Positions 26,489 through 36,486 of a DNA stretch of 64,000 nucleotides are shown here, piece by piece. Under the pieces are notes generated by a model, which did not search any database, was not told the origin of the DNA, and was given only the letters and a program-made list of their open reading frames with translations. This DNA comes from Chitinophagaceae bacterium (GTDB lineage Bacteria > Bacteroidota > Bacteroidia > Chitinophagales > Chitinophagaceae): contig JAFKGQ010000006.1 in assembly GCA_017307755.1 (NCBI GenBank), positions 124,001 to 188,000 of the forward strand, written 5' to 3'. The stretch's first letter is position 1; each line of letters starts with the position of its first letter. The translations under genes and the position numbers were made by a program.

Positions 26489-29400
26489 TTAGAATGAAAG
26501 TTTCAGGTTCAGACCCAGGCTCCTCGTGGTAGGCAGGTTGTAATATTCAGCCCCCTGGTAATTGCTGTTGCCAAAGCTGGCCTCAGGGTCGATGCCCAGC
26601 TTCCGCTTGCCGATGCCGGGTATATCCAGCATCGACTTACCCCTGTAAAGGAAAAACAGGTTCCTGGCGACAAAACTTAGCTTGGCGGCCTTGATAAAAG
26701 ACGGCAGCCGGCGAATATCATACCCCAGCGTCAGCTCCCGGATACGGACATTGGTGGCATCGTAGGTAAAGAACTCGGCTTTCGCATAGTTCCCCTGCGT
26801 AACATTCTGCCAGAACCGCTGCGCATTGATAGCTTTTGCATTGGCGGCGCCATTAACATCTACGCCCGGCAATACGAATGTGTTTTCCCGGTATTGAGTA
26901 GTATACGCCGACATACCCATGTAGGCCAGCTGTGATTCCGTCCCGGAAACGATGACTCCGCCAAACTTGCCGTCCACCAGGACGCCCAGACTCCACCCCT
27001 TATAGTTGAGGGTGTTGCTAAAACCGATGGTATAATTGGGATTGAAGTTGCCTACACTCGCTATGCTGGAAGTATAAGAAGGCAGACCGGTGGTATCCAT
27101 CACATACTGCCCCTTGTCGGAACGCAGCCACTTATATCCATACAGGTCCCCATAAGAGCCGCCGGTTGCAACGCGAGGAGTCGCCGTGCGCACATTGTCA
27201 TTGGACCCCAGGAACACGAAGGGAACCCCGTCCGCCAGTGAGATCACCTTGTTAGTATTCAACGCATAGTTCAGACTCACATTCCAGGTGAGATCGCGGG
27301 TCCTGACAGGCTGCGCCGTCAGCACGACCTCGACACCTGAATTCTGTATATTACCCGCATTGATATATTGGCTGGCATAGCCGGAGGACGCAGGAGTGGT
27401 CACTCTTAACAGCTGGTTCTTCGAGTTGGTCTTATAATAGGTCAGATCGACGCCAAATCGGTCGTTCCAAAAACGCCATTCCGTCCCCGCTTCAAATGCC
27501 GTGGTGATCTCCGGCTTGAGGGTCGACAAAAGTTTGGAGCTCTGACTCGCGACATATCCGCCAAATCCGCCGGGAATAAATTGATAGGTCTGCGCCAGCA
27601 GATATGGGTCAGCATCATTACCCACCCGGGTCAACGAACCTCTTACCTTGGCCAGGCTTACCCAGGACGGCAACTTCACCATGTCAGATAAGATGGCCGA
27701 CAACCCCACAGAAGGATAGAAATAATTGTAAGGCTCGGGGATCGTGCTGGACCAGTCCTCCCTGGCAGTGACATCCAGGTAGAGATAATCCTTAAAAGAG
27801 AACTGGGCCGTTCCATAGACGGACTGCAGCTGCCGTTTCACCGTATTGACTGTCTCCTGCAGCGTGCTGGCATAAGTAAGATCGAACTTGTTGTTGTAGG
27901 TCAACCCATTGGCGATCGTGCTGCGCCTTCTGCTCCCCCTGTCCAGCAAGGAGCTTCCGATATTATACGTCACTTTCAGATCCCTGGTGATATTGTTGTT
28001 CCCGTTCAACAACACATCGAAGTTCCGCTCCGATACAAAATTGTTGTCCTCCGCATAATAACCGCCCGGCTGCCGCGCATAGTTCACGGTGTTGTTGGCA
28101 TATCTGGAGGTATTGAAATCATTGTAGCTGTCGGAGCTCACCCTGCCCTGGATATTCAGCCAGTCGGTGAGCTTGTATTTCAACGACAACAATCCGATGA
28201 TGCGACTCCTGTTCTCATCCCTGTGCGTATTGTTCACCGTCCAGTAAGGGTTCATGATCACGGGGTCGGTGCTCGTCCAGAAAGTAGGCGTTTCCACACC
28301 CGATAGATCCACCGTTTTATAGGTCTTGAGATCTGCCTGGTTCACCGTTACGGGAATACGATAAACATTGGCGGCGACAAGTCCATCCCCACCCACACCG
28401 GGCTTGTTATAAATATCCTGTACGATATAAGTAACCTTGGCGTCAGCGGAAAGCCTGTCGGTGATATTGACGCCAAATCGGGCGTTAAAGGTATTTCTCA
28501 TCAGCCGGTTGCCCGGCACGATACCCGTAGCATTGTTATTGGCATAAGAAAGATAGGTCTGCAGTTTGTCCGATCCGGACGTCACACTGACGGCATTATT
28601 CGTAGACACCGCCGTACGATAGAAATCCTTTACATTGTCGGGATAAGCGCGCAGATTCACCGTCTTGCCCCTCCAATCAGTCACTGACTGACCCGTGATC
28701 TTCGCGCCCCAGCTATTCCCCGTCGCGGTAGTATACGTCCCATCGGTCCCCTGGCTGTACTGATCCTGCATCTTGGGGATACTAAAAGCCCGGTCCGCGG
28801 AAACACCAGAGTTGACATTTACGCTCATCTTGCCCGGTCTGCCCCTCTTTGTCGTAATCATGATGACCCCATTGGCCGCCCGGCTGCCATACAAGGCAGC
28901 ACCCGAGGCGCCTTTTAAGATCGACATCGACTCGATATCGTCCGGGTTGATATTGGAAAGACCATCGCTGCCGCTTTGTCCCATATTGCCCGAACCGGCA
29001 TCATCCCTCACTTGTCCATTAATAGACTGATTATCCACTGCCACCCCGTCCACCACGATCAAAGCATTATTATTGCCCTGTATGCTGCGGTTACCCCGTA
29101 AAAGCACACGCGTGGCGCCCCCGGGCCCGTTGGCCGAAGGCGTAATGGTAAGACCCGCTACTTTGCCGGACAACGTATTGGCAAAACTCGCATCCCTTAC
29201 CTCGTTGATCTGATCCCCCCCGATCCGCTGCACACCATAAGTAAGGGACTTCGCCGTACGCTGTATACCCAACGCCGTCACAACCACCTCTCCCATACCC
29301 TTCTGATCCTGCGCCAGCGATATGACGATACTGGTTGAACCCGCATCCACCGCCTGCTCCGCGGTAATATACCCTATGGAAGAAACAATAAGAACGACCC

Positions 29401-29605
29401 TGTCAGAAGAGATATTTAAAGTGAACCAGCCGTCGTCGTTGGTAGAAACACCGCCTCTTTTACCTTTTATGGTCACGGACACACCCGCAAGAGGCTTTCC
29501 TGTCTGTTGATCCACTACCCGCCCACGGATGGTCTCTGTTGGAGCTGCCATCAGACATCCGACGAACCCCAATAGCAAGAACATGCAGAATAATCTTACA
29601 CGCAT
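26489..29605 (-). CDS. SusC/RagA-family TonB-dependent outer-membrane transporter
   Basis: A 1038-residue transporter. After a signal peptide comes a carboxypeptidase-regulatory-like domain at about 24-95 (IRGRVVDQQTGKPLAGVSV), then the plug (VVVTALGIQRTAKSL and VLLRGNRSIQGNNNALIVVDG) and a long beta-barrel ending in an aromatic residue (LNLKLSF). There is no STN domain, so unlike the receptor at 32624 it is not wired for FecR signalling. It is the first gene of the hexosamine operon and pairs with the SusD that follows. Confidence 0.93.
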   Translation of the reverse strand: MRVRLFCMFLLLGFVGCLMAAPTETIRGRVVDQQTGKPLAGVSVTIKGKRGGVSTNDDGWFTLNISSDRVVLIVSSIGYITAEQAVDAGSTSIVISLAQDQKGMGEVVVTALGIQRTAKSLTYGVQRIGGDQINEVRDASFANTLSGKVAGLTITPSANGPGGATRVLLRGNRSIQGNNNALIVVDGVAVDNQSINGQVRDDAGSGNMGQSGSDGLSNINPDDIESMSILKGASGAALYGSRAANGVIMITTKRGRPGKMSVNVNSGVSADRAFSIPKMQDQYSQGTDGTYTTATGNSWGAKITGQSVTDWRGKTVNLRAYPDNVKDFYRTAVSTNNAVSVTSGSDKLQTYLSYANNNATGIVPGNRLMRNTFNARFGVNITDRLSADAKVTYIVQDIYNKPGVGGDGLVAANVYRIPVTVNQADLKTYKTVDLSGVETPTFWTSTDPVIMNPYWTVNNTHRDENRSRIIGLLSLKYKLTDWLNIQGRVSSDSYNDFNTSRYANNTVNYARQPGGYYAEDNNFVSERNFDVLLNGNNNITRDLKVTYNIGSSLLDRGSRRRSTIANGLTYNNKFDLTYASTLQETVNTVKRQLQSVYGTAQFSFKDYLYLDVTAREDWSSTIPEPYNYFYPSVGLSAILSDMVKLPSWVSLAKVRGSLTRVGNDADPYLLAQTYQFIPGGFGGYVASQSSKLLSTLKPEITTAFEAGTEWRFWNDRFGVDLTYYKTNSKNQLLRVTTPASSGYASQYINAGNIQNSGVEVVLTAQPVRTRDLTWNVSLNYALNTNKVISLADGVPFVFLGSNDNVRTATPRVATGGSYGDLYGYKWLRSDKGQYVMDTTGLPSYTSSIASVGNFNPNYTIGFSNTLNYKGWSLGVLVDGKFGGVIVSGTESQLAYMGMSAYTTQYRENTFVLPGVDVNGAANAKAINAQRFWQNVTQGNYAKAEFFTYDATNVRIRELTLGYDIRRLPSFIKAAKLSFVARNLFFLYRGKSMLDIPGIGKRKLGIDPEASFGNSNYQGAEYYNLPTTRSLGLNLKLSF

Positions 29606-29841
29606 AAGTTGTTAAGTTTTGGTTGTTTAAAAGCAATTTTTATCATATAGGCAAAGCTTTCCCAGGCGGCCGCCCGCAATCGTTTTAAAACCCAGGTAAA
29701 TGATGAGGATAAAATTCCTTAGGATAAATTAATGGTCCGTATCAGCCAACCGCTCGAACATCTATACCAAAACTAAAAAGTAGAATGCAACCAAAAATTC
29801 TAAAATCTATTTAAAACGTATACTTTTTTAACAGAATGGTA
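29606..29841 (-). promoter_or_regulatory. Intergenic region upstream of the hexosamine operon with a candidate promoter
   Basis: These 236 bases separate the SusC start from the end of the acetyltransferase gene. The minus strand carries TAGTTTTG at 29775-29768, an exact TAnnTTTG match, preceded by TTTG ending at 29792 (16-base spacer, slightly shorter than usual). This would start transcription near 29761 and leave a leader of about 155 bases. Further upstream lies GTATACTTTTT (29818-29828), also found before the sugar-acid operon. No convincing terminator hairpin was seen. Confidence 0.4.
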
Positions 29842-30945
29842 TTATAGCTTTATAAACACCTTCTTCCGGTACAACCACCAGGCAGGAAAAAAATTGAAGA
29901 CAGTAAACAACAACGCATATAAAAGACTGGCCAATTCCGCGCTGCACCCCACTCCTGTCAGCCCCTGCATCCACCGGTCATTCAAACCGGCGCCGCCAGG
30001 CTTCCATTCATAGAACAACAACGCCCAGACATCTGCCAGAAAGTAAGTAGTAATGGCATTGGCGCCAAATACAACGCCGGGAAAAGTGCCCCGGGAAAAA
30101 CCCTTCACATCCACTATAAAATAAATGGCGCCCAAAAGCAGGGCGGCAAAACCCGAGGTCACCAATACAAAAGAGCTGGTCCAGAGATTCTCATTCACAG
30201 GGAATATCAACCCCCAAAAATACCCCGCGATCGCCGAAAGAACACCCGCCGTCATCAATATATTGACCTTTTCCTGGGACGAGCGGCTCCCCAGCAGCAA
30301 CGCGCCTGTCAGCATGCCGGTGATACCCGACACCACAGAAGTCACCGTTGTAAGGATACTTTCCGGGTCCCAATTACCTCTCCACATCCTACCCGGCAGA
30401 TACTTGCTATCCACCCAGGCAACAATGTTCACACCAGGCTCGAGCATCACCTTTCCCGCTCCCGGCGTAGGTATTAGCGTCAGCGCCAGCCAATAGCCGG
30501 TCAATAACACCACAGCTATCCACGCCTGTTGCTTCCAGCCGGTGTGGAGATACAGCAGAGAGCAAAATAGAAAGACCACAGCTATCCGTTGCAACGTCCC
30601 CGTCCACCGCACGGTGCTGAAGTCGAAATACGGCATGAGGTTCAGTATCATCCCCACGGCAAATATCTTTAAGCTCCGTATGACGATCTTCCTGTACAAC
30701 TCCGCCTTCGGCGTCCCATCCCCCAGCCGCCTGGAATACGCAAAGGCGATGGATATACCTACCATAAAAAGAAAAAAAGGCGCCACCTGATCAGTGAACG
30801 ACAATCCATTCCAGACGGTGTGACGCAAGGTAAAGAACACATGGTCTTCGCTGCCGGGATAATTGACGACGATCATGGCCGCGATAGTAAAGCCCCTCAG
30901 GGCATCCAGCGACATCAGACGGTGGGGTTTGGGTTGGTTTGTCAT
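29842..30945 (-). CDS. Membrane acetyltransferase of the HGSNAT / DUF5009 type
   Basis: A 367-residue polytopic protein that opens with the family signature LMSLDALRGFTIAAMIVVN and continues with FFLFMVGISIAFA, about ten membrane helices and the conserved histidine-poor loop of bacterial homologues. The human relative HGSNAT moves acetyl from cytosolic acetyl-CoA to terminal glucosamine across a membrane. Bacterial members are uncharacterised but frequent in HexNAc loci. Position between two hexosamine-directed loci suggests N-acetylation of de-acetylated sugars in the periplasm; inference. It is separated by 139 bases from the divergent sigma-factor gene. Confidence 0.75.
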   Translation of the reverse strand: MTNQPKPHRLMSLDALRGFTIAAMIVVNYPGSEDHVFFTLRHTVWNGLSFTDQVAPFFLFMVGISIAFAYSRRLGDGTPKAELYRKIVIRSLKIFAVGMILNLMPYFDFSTVRWTGTLQRIAVVFLFCSLLYLHTGWKQQAWIAVVLLTGYWLALTLIPTPGAGKVMLEPGVNIVAWVDSKYLPGRMWRGNWDPESILTTVTSVVSGITGMLTGALLLGSRSSQEKVNILMTAGVLSAIAGYFWGLIFPVNENLWTSSFVLVTSGFAALLLGAIYFIVDVKGFSRGTFPGVVFGANAITTYFLADVWALLFYEWKPGGAGLNDRWMQGLTGVGCSAELASLLYALLFTVFNFFPAWWLYRKKVFIKL

Positions 30946-30994
30946 AATAGATAAGAGAAAGCTTTTGAAAGAAAATACTCTGAATCAAAAAAAA

Positions 30995-31026
30995 TTGTAT
31001 ATTGACCCGGGATCAAATTAAGTTTC
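30995..31026 (+). promoter_or_regulatory. Weak candidate promoter for the ECF sigma gene
   Basis: TTG at 30995-30997 and TAAGTTTC at 31019-31026 (one mismatch to TAnnTTTG) are separated by 21 bases, within the Bacteroidota range. Transcription would begin about 50 bases before the sigma-factor ATG. The gap 30946-31084 also has to serve the leftward acetyltransferase gene, for which I see only a poor match. Confidence 0.22.
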
Positions 31027-31084
31027 TGTTAATACACCGAAACCAGGACTAACCAGATTTTGCCTTCGCTAAATTTATGCCCTG

Positions 31085-31651
31085 ATGGCTAAGGCTGACT
31101 TTTCTAACGTTGCCCCCGAATGCTGGACTCGCCTGAAAGAAGGCGATCCCGCCGCACTGGGAGAATTGTATGACTGCTACGTCGACAAGCTGTTCTTGGC
31201 TGCCTCAGCTATGACCAGTGACCGTGAGCTGGTCAAAGACTCTCTACAGGAAGTATTTATCGAGATCTGGCACTACCGCGAAACCATCGGCCATATCCAA
31301 TACCCCCAGGCCTATCTTACAAAAGTGCTTCGCAGCATCCTTATCAAAAAGTTGAAAAAGAAGGACATAAGCACCTGGTTTCCTCTGGAAGAAACATTGG
31401 CCGGACTCGAAGGCAACCGCGAAGACACCATTATCTCCTCCGATACCGACAAAGAATTAAAAGCACGGCTCAGCAACGCCCTGGCCAAGCTTTCCGTCCG
31501 CCAGAAGCTTATCCTCAAATTCCACTTTTACGAAGGCCTCACCTACGAACAGATCGCCCAGCGGCTGAATATGAAATATCAGTCCGTCAATAATCTCGCA
31601 TTTCGCACGATCCGCCACCTCCGCGACATTATGATGATATTCTTCCTGTAG
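31085..31651 (+). CDS. ECF-type RNA polymerase sigma factor
   Basis: A 188-residue sigma factor. Region 2 lies around residues 20-90 (VKDSLQEVFIEIWHYRE) and region 4 around 130-185 (LSVRQKLILKFHFYEGLTYEQIAQRL). It belongs to the Bacteroidota group that pairs with FecR anti-sigma factors and SusC receptors with an STN domain, all of which follow directly. Binding of a glycan to the receptor would relay through FecR and release this factor to transcribe the 31-49 kb locus. Confidence 0.92.
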   Translation: MAKADFSNVAPECWTRLKEGDPAALGELYDCYVDKLFLAASAMTSDRELVKDSLQEVFIEIWHYRETIGHIQYPQAYLTKVLRSILIKKLKKKDISTWFPLEETLAGLEGNREDTIISSDTDKELKARLSNALAKLSVRQKLILKFHFYEGLTYEQIAQRLNMKYQSVNNLAFRTIRHLRDIMMIFFL

Positions 31652-31712
31652 ACAAAAAATATTTTCCCTTCTGTGAGTATCCACCCCTTCTCCCCGCTCT
31701 CTAATGTAAGAG

Positions 31713-32564
31713 ATGCGCAAACGTATGACACCCCTTACGGGCAAGGAAAAACAAGAGCTGAAGGATAACATCTTCAGCCGGTTGGACCTGCAGCAGCCTG
31801 CAGCAGGCCGCCGGACGCCCCTGAGAAGGTTACCCTTACTGCGCGCCGCTGCCGCCGTATTTATCACGGCAGCCCTTTCCGTCTTCCTCCTTTATATATG
31901 GAAGAAGACAAACGATAGCACACCCGTCTACCTGGCAGAACGTACAGGTCCCAACCAGGTAAAGAAAATCCTGCTGGCCGACAGCACGGAGGTCATACTC
32001 AATGCCAATTCATTGCTCGAATATAACCCTAACATCTCCTCCACCCATGACAGGGAAGTACGCCTGGAAGGAAATGCTTTTTTTAATGTAAAAAAGGACA
32101 ACGCCTACAGGAGCTTTATCGTCCACACCCGCTCAGTAGCCGTCACCGTGCTGGGCACGACATTTAATGTAGACGCAAGATCCGCTGCGGCAGAGGTCGT
32201 CCTCACCAGCGGGAAAGTAAAAATGACTGCGGCAGATCAACCCTCGCCGGTATACCTGGTGCCGGGTGATAAGGTCAGCCTGGACACCGCCCGGCACACA
32301 TTCGTCAGATCAGTCGCAGATCTCTCATTGTACTCGGCATGGATGGAAGGCCAGTGGAACTTCCGGCACAACACACTGGAAGATATCACCGGACTGATCA
32401 CAAAATATTATGGCATCGAGATAATATTCAAAAATGAAAAGAGCAAGCGCCTGCGCATCGACGCGGTGATCCCCATAGGATCTCTTCAAAAGCTGGTGCC
32501 CGTGCTGGAACAGACCATCCATAGGAAAATGACCTTATCCAATAACACTCTGACCATCGATTGA
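31713..32564 (+). CDS. FecR-family anti-sigma factor
   Basis: A 283-residue membrane protein. A short cytoplasmic part (to about 45) is followed by one membrane helix at about 47-66 (LLRAAAAVFITAALSVFLLY). The periplasmic FecR domain follows (ILLADSTEVILNANS, VRLEGNAFFNVKKD, VTVLGTTFNVDARS), then the C-terminal STN-contacting domain (MEGQWNFRHNTLEDITGLI). It holds the upstream sigma factor inactive until signalled by the STN domain of the receptor encoded next. Length and order are typical. Confidence 0.92.
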   Translation: MRKRMTPLTGKEKQELKDNIFSRLDLQQPAAGRRTPLRRLPLLRAAAAVFITAALSVFLLYIWKKTNDSTPVYLAERTGPNQVKKILLADSTEVILNANSLLEYNPNISSTHDREVRLEGNAFFNVKKDNAYRSFIVHTRSVAVTVLGTTFNVDARSAAAEVVLTSGKVKMTAADQPSPVYLVPGDKVSLDTARHTFVRSVADLSLYSAWMEGQWNFRHNTLEDITGLITKYYGIEIIFKNEKSKRLRIDAVIPIGSLQKLVPVLEQTIHRKMTLSNNTLTID

Positions 32565-32623
32565 CCGGACTGGCGTACCTAAGGCGAAGAACCTATATTT
32601 AATTAACTGCCAATCACTTTAAC

Positions 32624-35600
32624 ATGATGACCTACCGAACTCATTCTGCTGCCCGCTGCAGTCGTCTGCTGTCAGCGCTGTCGCTTTTACTTTGCCTGTC
32701 GGGGATCGCAAAGACCCAGGACCTGGCATCTAATTCTCTGACATTGCCCGATGACACATCTCCTACCACCGTCGTGTACAGCCAACGTACAATGCCGCTG
32801 GAGACATTCATGCGGCAAGTACAAAAGGACTACGGCATCTTCTTTAGTTATCAGACAGACTCCCTGAAAGAGACAATGGTGCTCTGTACTGACCCGGAAA
32901 GTAAAAAAGAGCCTGATCCCCAACGGCTTTTACAAAGCGTCCTGACACCGGCCGGTCTTACCTATAAGATCGTAAACAACGTGTATGTCATCTCACAGAC
33001 TGCCGAAAAGAAAAAAGTCGCGAAAAAAAAAGCGGTGGAGACGGAGACGGTCGATCTGATCATAAAAGGGAAAGTTTCCGATAACAACGGCCCCCTGGCC
33101 GGCGTCACCGTAATGGAAAAAGGGACCTCGCATGTGACGACCACAGATGCGGAAGGCGCCTTTCAGTTGACAGTGTCGGAATCAAAATCGATCCTGGTAT
33201 TCTCCTACATCGGGTACAAGACGGTGGAAATACCCCTCAACAGCAAGACTTATATCAATATCGTGATGGAGTCGGGTAAAAGCCAGGACCTCACAGGCGT
33301 CGTAGTAACCGCCCTCGGCATCACCCGTCAGAAAAAATCTCTGGGCTATGCCGTGGGAGAGGTCAAAGGCGATGATGTAAACAAGGTTTCCCAGACAAAT
33401 GTCCTCAACGGTATGGCCGGTAAGGTTTCCGGCGTCACCATCAGCGCCACCGGCTCCGGCCCCACTTCCTCGGTGAGCATGGTAATACGCGGCATCCGCT
33501 CGCTCAATAGCGATAACCAACCCCTCTTTGTTATCGACGGCGTACCCGTAAAAAATTCTCTCAGCAACGTAGGCACTAATAATGGCAATAATAACGACGT
33601 GGACTATGGAAATGCCATTTCCGACCTCAACCCCAACGATATCGAAAGCGTTTCTATCCTGAAAGGTCCCAGCGCAGCAGCCCTCTATGGTTCCCGGGCC
33701 GGCAATGGTGTAGTGCTCATCACTACCAAGACGGGTAAAAAGTCCAAAGGATTGGGCATGACCTTTAGTTCCAGCACCGAGTTTGACATGCCTTATAAAT
33801 ACCTGCCGACCAATCAGAGCTATACGGTGGGTTCCGACCCTTACACCACCCCCAACGGATTCAACAGTTGGAATGGCGTCATCGTCGACCTGGCCGGCAC
33901 GGACACCTATCGCTTCGGTACACCCCTGAACAAAGGGATCAAGGCCATCCAGTGGAACAGCAAACAGGACGCCCAGGGCAACTATATCCCCCAGGACATG
34001 GTCAGCCACAACAACCTGAAGAACTTCGTACAGACGGGCATCACCACGGTCAATAGCCTGTCGATAGAAAATTCCACCGACCGGGATAACTACCGTCTGG
34101 CCTATACCAATACATCCAATAAAGGCATCATCCCGACTTCCGGTCTTCTCCGCCATAACCTGGCCCTGAATATCGAGCACAAAGTAGATCAGGCTTTCAA
34201 AATAACCTCCTCCATCAATTACACCCGATCAGGGTCCGACAATGTCGTGGCTGGCAACCAGGGCGGCGTCCTGCAGGACGTAGTCTATCTTTCTCCCAGC
34301 GTGGATATCCGGGACATGAAGAATTACTGGCTCACCCCTGGTATCCAGCAACGGAAGGCGCTCCCGCCTGTCGGCGTTGACCAGGCCCCCGATGTCAAAG
34401 ATCCTGCCACCGACGGAGACAACAATCCTTGGTTCACGCTGAACCAGGTGAAAAATGCCTTCGTTCGTAACAGGCTCTTCGGCAACGTAAAAGCCACCTA
34501 CCAGTTCTCGCCTCATTTCAATGTTTTCCTCCGCTATTCCCAGGACCTGTACACAGAAGAAAGGGAGACAAAGATCTCAAAGAGCTACATGCAGGAAAAG
34601 CAGGGGTATTACCATCGCGAGGATATCTACAACACGGAAAGCAACACCGACATCCTTGCTACCTGGCACAATACCTTCAACAACGGCTTTGACCTCACTG
34701 CTTCTGCCGGGGCCAACTACATGTATGCATACTTCTCTCAGTTGGAAGCCTACTCAAATTCCGGCGGAGGGATCAACACACCCGAGCTGTTCAATATCTC
34801 GAATATCTCCCCGGCCAACCTGCGGGCCGGTTCCTGGTACAGCAAAAGAGGGGTCAACAGTTTCTATGCCACCACCTCCCTGGGCTACAAGGACATGGTG
34901 TACCTGGACCTTACGGCCAGAAGAGACCAATCCAGCACGCTCCCGGAAAGTGAGAATACCTACTTCTATCCTTCCGCCTCGCTGAGCGTACTGCTGAATA
35001 AATTCATCCACTTCCCTGAGGCATTTGACCTGGTAAAGCTGCGGGGCGGCTGGGCAAGGGTCGGTAAGGACACAGACCCCTATAATCTCTATGGGACGCT
35101 CGACAACGGCAGTTTTGGCAGCATTCCTATCCAAACCATACCACGTGCACTAAAAAATCCCAACATCAAACCCGAAGAGGCCACCTCTACCGAGCTCGGC
35201 CTGGAAGTTTCCGCATTTAAAAACCGTCTGCATTTTGAAGGGACGGTCTATCGCAGCGACAACAAAAACCAGGTATTGGGCATCAATACACCTTCTTCTT
35301 CGGGCTATTCCAGCCGCAAGATCAATGCCGGCCTCGTCCGCAGTGAAGGGATCGAGCTGCAAATAGGTGGGACCATCATCTCTACAAAGGACTGGAACTG
35401 GAACCTCAATGTCAATTATACCAAGAACAACTCTTATGTCCTTTCCCTGGCGCCGGGAGTACCCTATTACTCTTTTTGGGAAGATGGTAGAAGTGGTTCC
35501 TGGACTTATGCTAAAGGGCAGCCGATCCCCAATACCTTCCATGCGGACGGCTCTCCCGTCATCAGCGACGGCAAGATCGGTCAGCTTTGGGACAACCAGG

Positions 35601-36454
35601 TGGCCACTGTCACGGATAAAGCCTCTCCTTATTATGGCTGGCCCCTGTTGGGTGACGACGGACAATACCAGAAGCTCAGCAACGGCGACTTTGCTCATAA
35701 AGAGGTGGTGGGCAACTTCAACCCCAAGTTGCTGATGGGTTTCCAGACCTCCGTATCCTGGAAGATGCTGACCCTGACGGCCAGCGTGGATATGCGTCTG
35801 GGCGGCACTTTCTTCTCCCAGACTTATCGCTATCTCCAGTCCGACGCCGCCATGGCCCGGCAGACGAACATGGGCATCCCCATACCCGCTGCCAACAAAG
35901 GCGATATCCCTGGTTATCTGAAATCCAATCCCGATAAATTTATCAAGTTCCGCGGTTTGCAGATGTTCAAACTGGTAGGAGGACCAACTACCGAAACAGG
36001 CGGCTTCCCCTATACCAACAATGGTAATATCACCATCAACGACGGCGCCTTCTTCCCTGGTGTACGCGACGACCACAACGGAGGCTATATTGAGAACCTG
36101 GGTGATGCGAATACGATCCTGGATTATTACGAGGATGCCGTGACAGCCGGCTGGAACTTTGCCCGTATGAGCATGTTCGACGCCTCTTATATCAAGCTCC
36201 GGGAGATCACCCTCAATGCAGAACTGCCCAGATCCTGGTCCACGGCCCTAAAACTCCAGGGTATTTCCCTGGGCATCTACAGCAGGAATATTATCCTCTG
36301 GACAAAGGCCAAGGCCGGCATTGACCCTGAACTGGCCTACCAGTTCCAGACCTTGCCGCAGGGCAATGGTTCTCAGTTCAGACAGGGGATAGAAAGATAT
36401 AATGTCTCTCCCTGGACCATACCCCTGGGTGTAAAGCTAAACGTCCGTTTTTAA
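32624..36454 (+). CDS. SusC-family TonB-dependent transducer with STN domain
   Basis: A 1276-residue receptor. After the signal, an STN domain occupies about 60-125 (LETFMRQVQKDYGIFFSYQ to YKIVNNVYVIS), then a lysine-rich linker, a carboxypeptidase-regulatory-like domain at about 145-215 (KGKVSDNNGPLAGVTVMEKG), the plug (VVVTALGITRQKKSLGYA, VIRGIRSLNSDNQPLFVIDG) and the barrel, ending LGVKLNVRF. The STN domain is what lets such receptors signal to FecR, matching its place right after sigma and anti-sigma genes. It imports the glycan recognised by the SusD encoded next. Confidence 0.94.
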   Translation: MMTYRTHSAARCSRLLSALSLLLCLSGIAKTQDLASNSLTLPDDTSPTTVVYSQRTMPLETFMRQVQKDYGIFFSYQTDSLKETMVLCTDPESKKEPDPQRLLQSVLTPAGLTYKIVNNVYVISQTAEKKKVAKKKAVETETVDLIIKGKVSDNNGPLAGVTVMEKGTSHVTTTDAEGAFQLTVSESKSILVFSYIGYKTVEIPLNSKTYINIVMESGKSQDLTGVVVTALGITRQKKSLGYAVGEVKGDDVNKVSQTNVLNGMAGKVSGVTISATGSGPTSSVSMVIRGIRSLNSDNQPLFVIDGVPVKNSLSNVGTNNGNNNDVDYGNAISDLNPNDIESVSILKGPSAAALYGSRAGNGVVLITTKTGKKSKGLGMTFSSSTEFDMPYKYLPTNQSYTVGSDPYTTPNGFNSWNGVIVDLAGTDTYRFGTPLNKGIKAIQWNSKQDAQGNYIPQDMVSHNNLKNFVQTGITTVNSLSIENSTDRDNYRLAYTNTSNKGIIPTSGLLRHNLALNIEHKVDQAFKITSSINYTRSGSDNVVAGNQGGVLQDVVYLSPSVDIRDMKNYWLTPGIQQRKALPPVGVDQAPDVKDPATDGDNNPWFTLNQVKNAFVRNRLFGNVKATYQFSPHFNVFLRYSQDLYTEERETKISKSYMQEKQGYYHREDIYNTESNTDILATWHNTFNNGFDLTASAGANYMYAYFSQLEAYSNSGGGINTPELFNISNISPANLRAGSWYSKRGVNSFYATTSLGYKDMVYLDLTARRDQSSTLPESENTYFYPSASLSVLLNKFIHFPEAFDLVKLRGGWARVGKDTDPYNLYGTLDNGSFGSIPIQTIPRALKNPNIKPEEATSTELGLEVSAFKNRLHFEGTVYRSDNKNQVLGINTPSSSGYSSRKINAGLVRSEGIELQIGGTIISTKDWNWNLNVNYTKNNSYVLSLAPGVPYYSFWEDGRSGSWTYAKGQPIPNTFHADGSPVISDGKIGQLWDNQVATVTDKASPYYGWPLLGDDGQYQKLSNGDFAHKEVVGNFNPKLLMGFQTSVSWKMLTLTASVDMRLGGTFFSQTYRYLQSDAAMARQTNMGIPIPAANKGDIPGYLKSNPDKFIKFRGLQMFKLVGGPTTETGGFPYTNNGNITINDGAFFPGVRDDHNGGYIENLGDANTILDYYEDAVTAGWNFARMSMFDASYIKLREITLNAELPRSWSTALKLQGISLGIYSRNIILWTKAKAGIDPELAYQFQTLPQGNGSQFRQGIERYNVSPWTIPLGVKLNVRF

Positions 36455-36486
36455 TCCAAACCTCATCAATCCAAAAAATTACGATC

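Noticed and set aside
33182..34180. A 332-codon frame on the minus strand inside the SusC gene
   Set aside because: It lies fully antisense to a clear receptor gene, has no recognisable family features, and similar long antisense frames occur across this GC-rich window.
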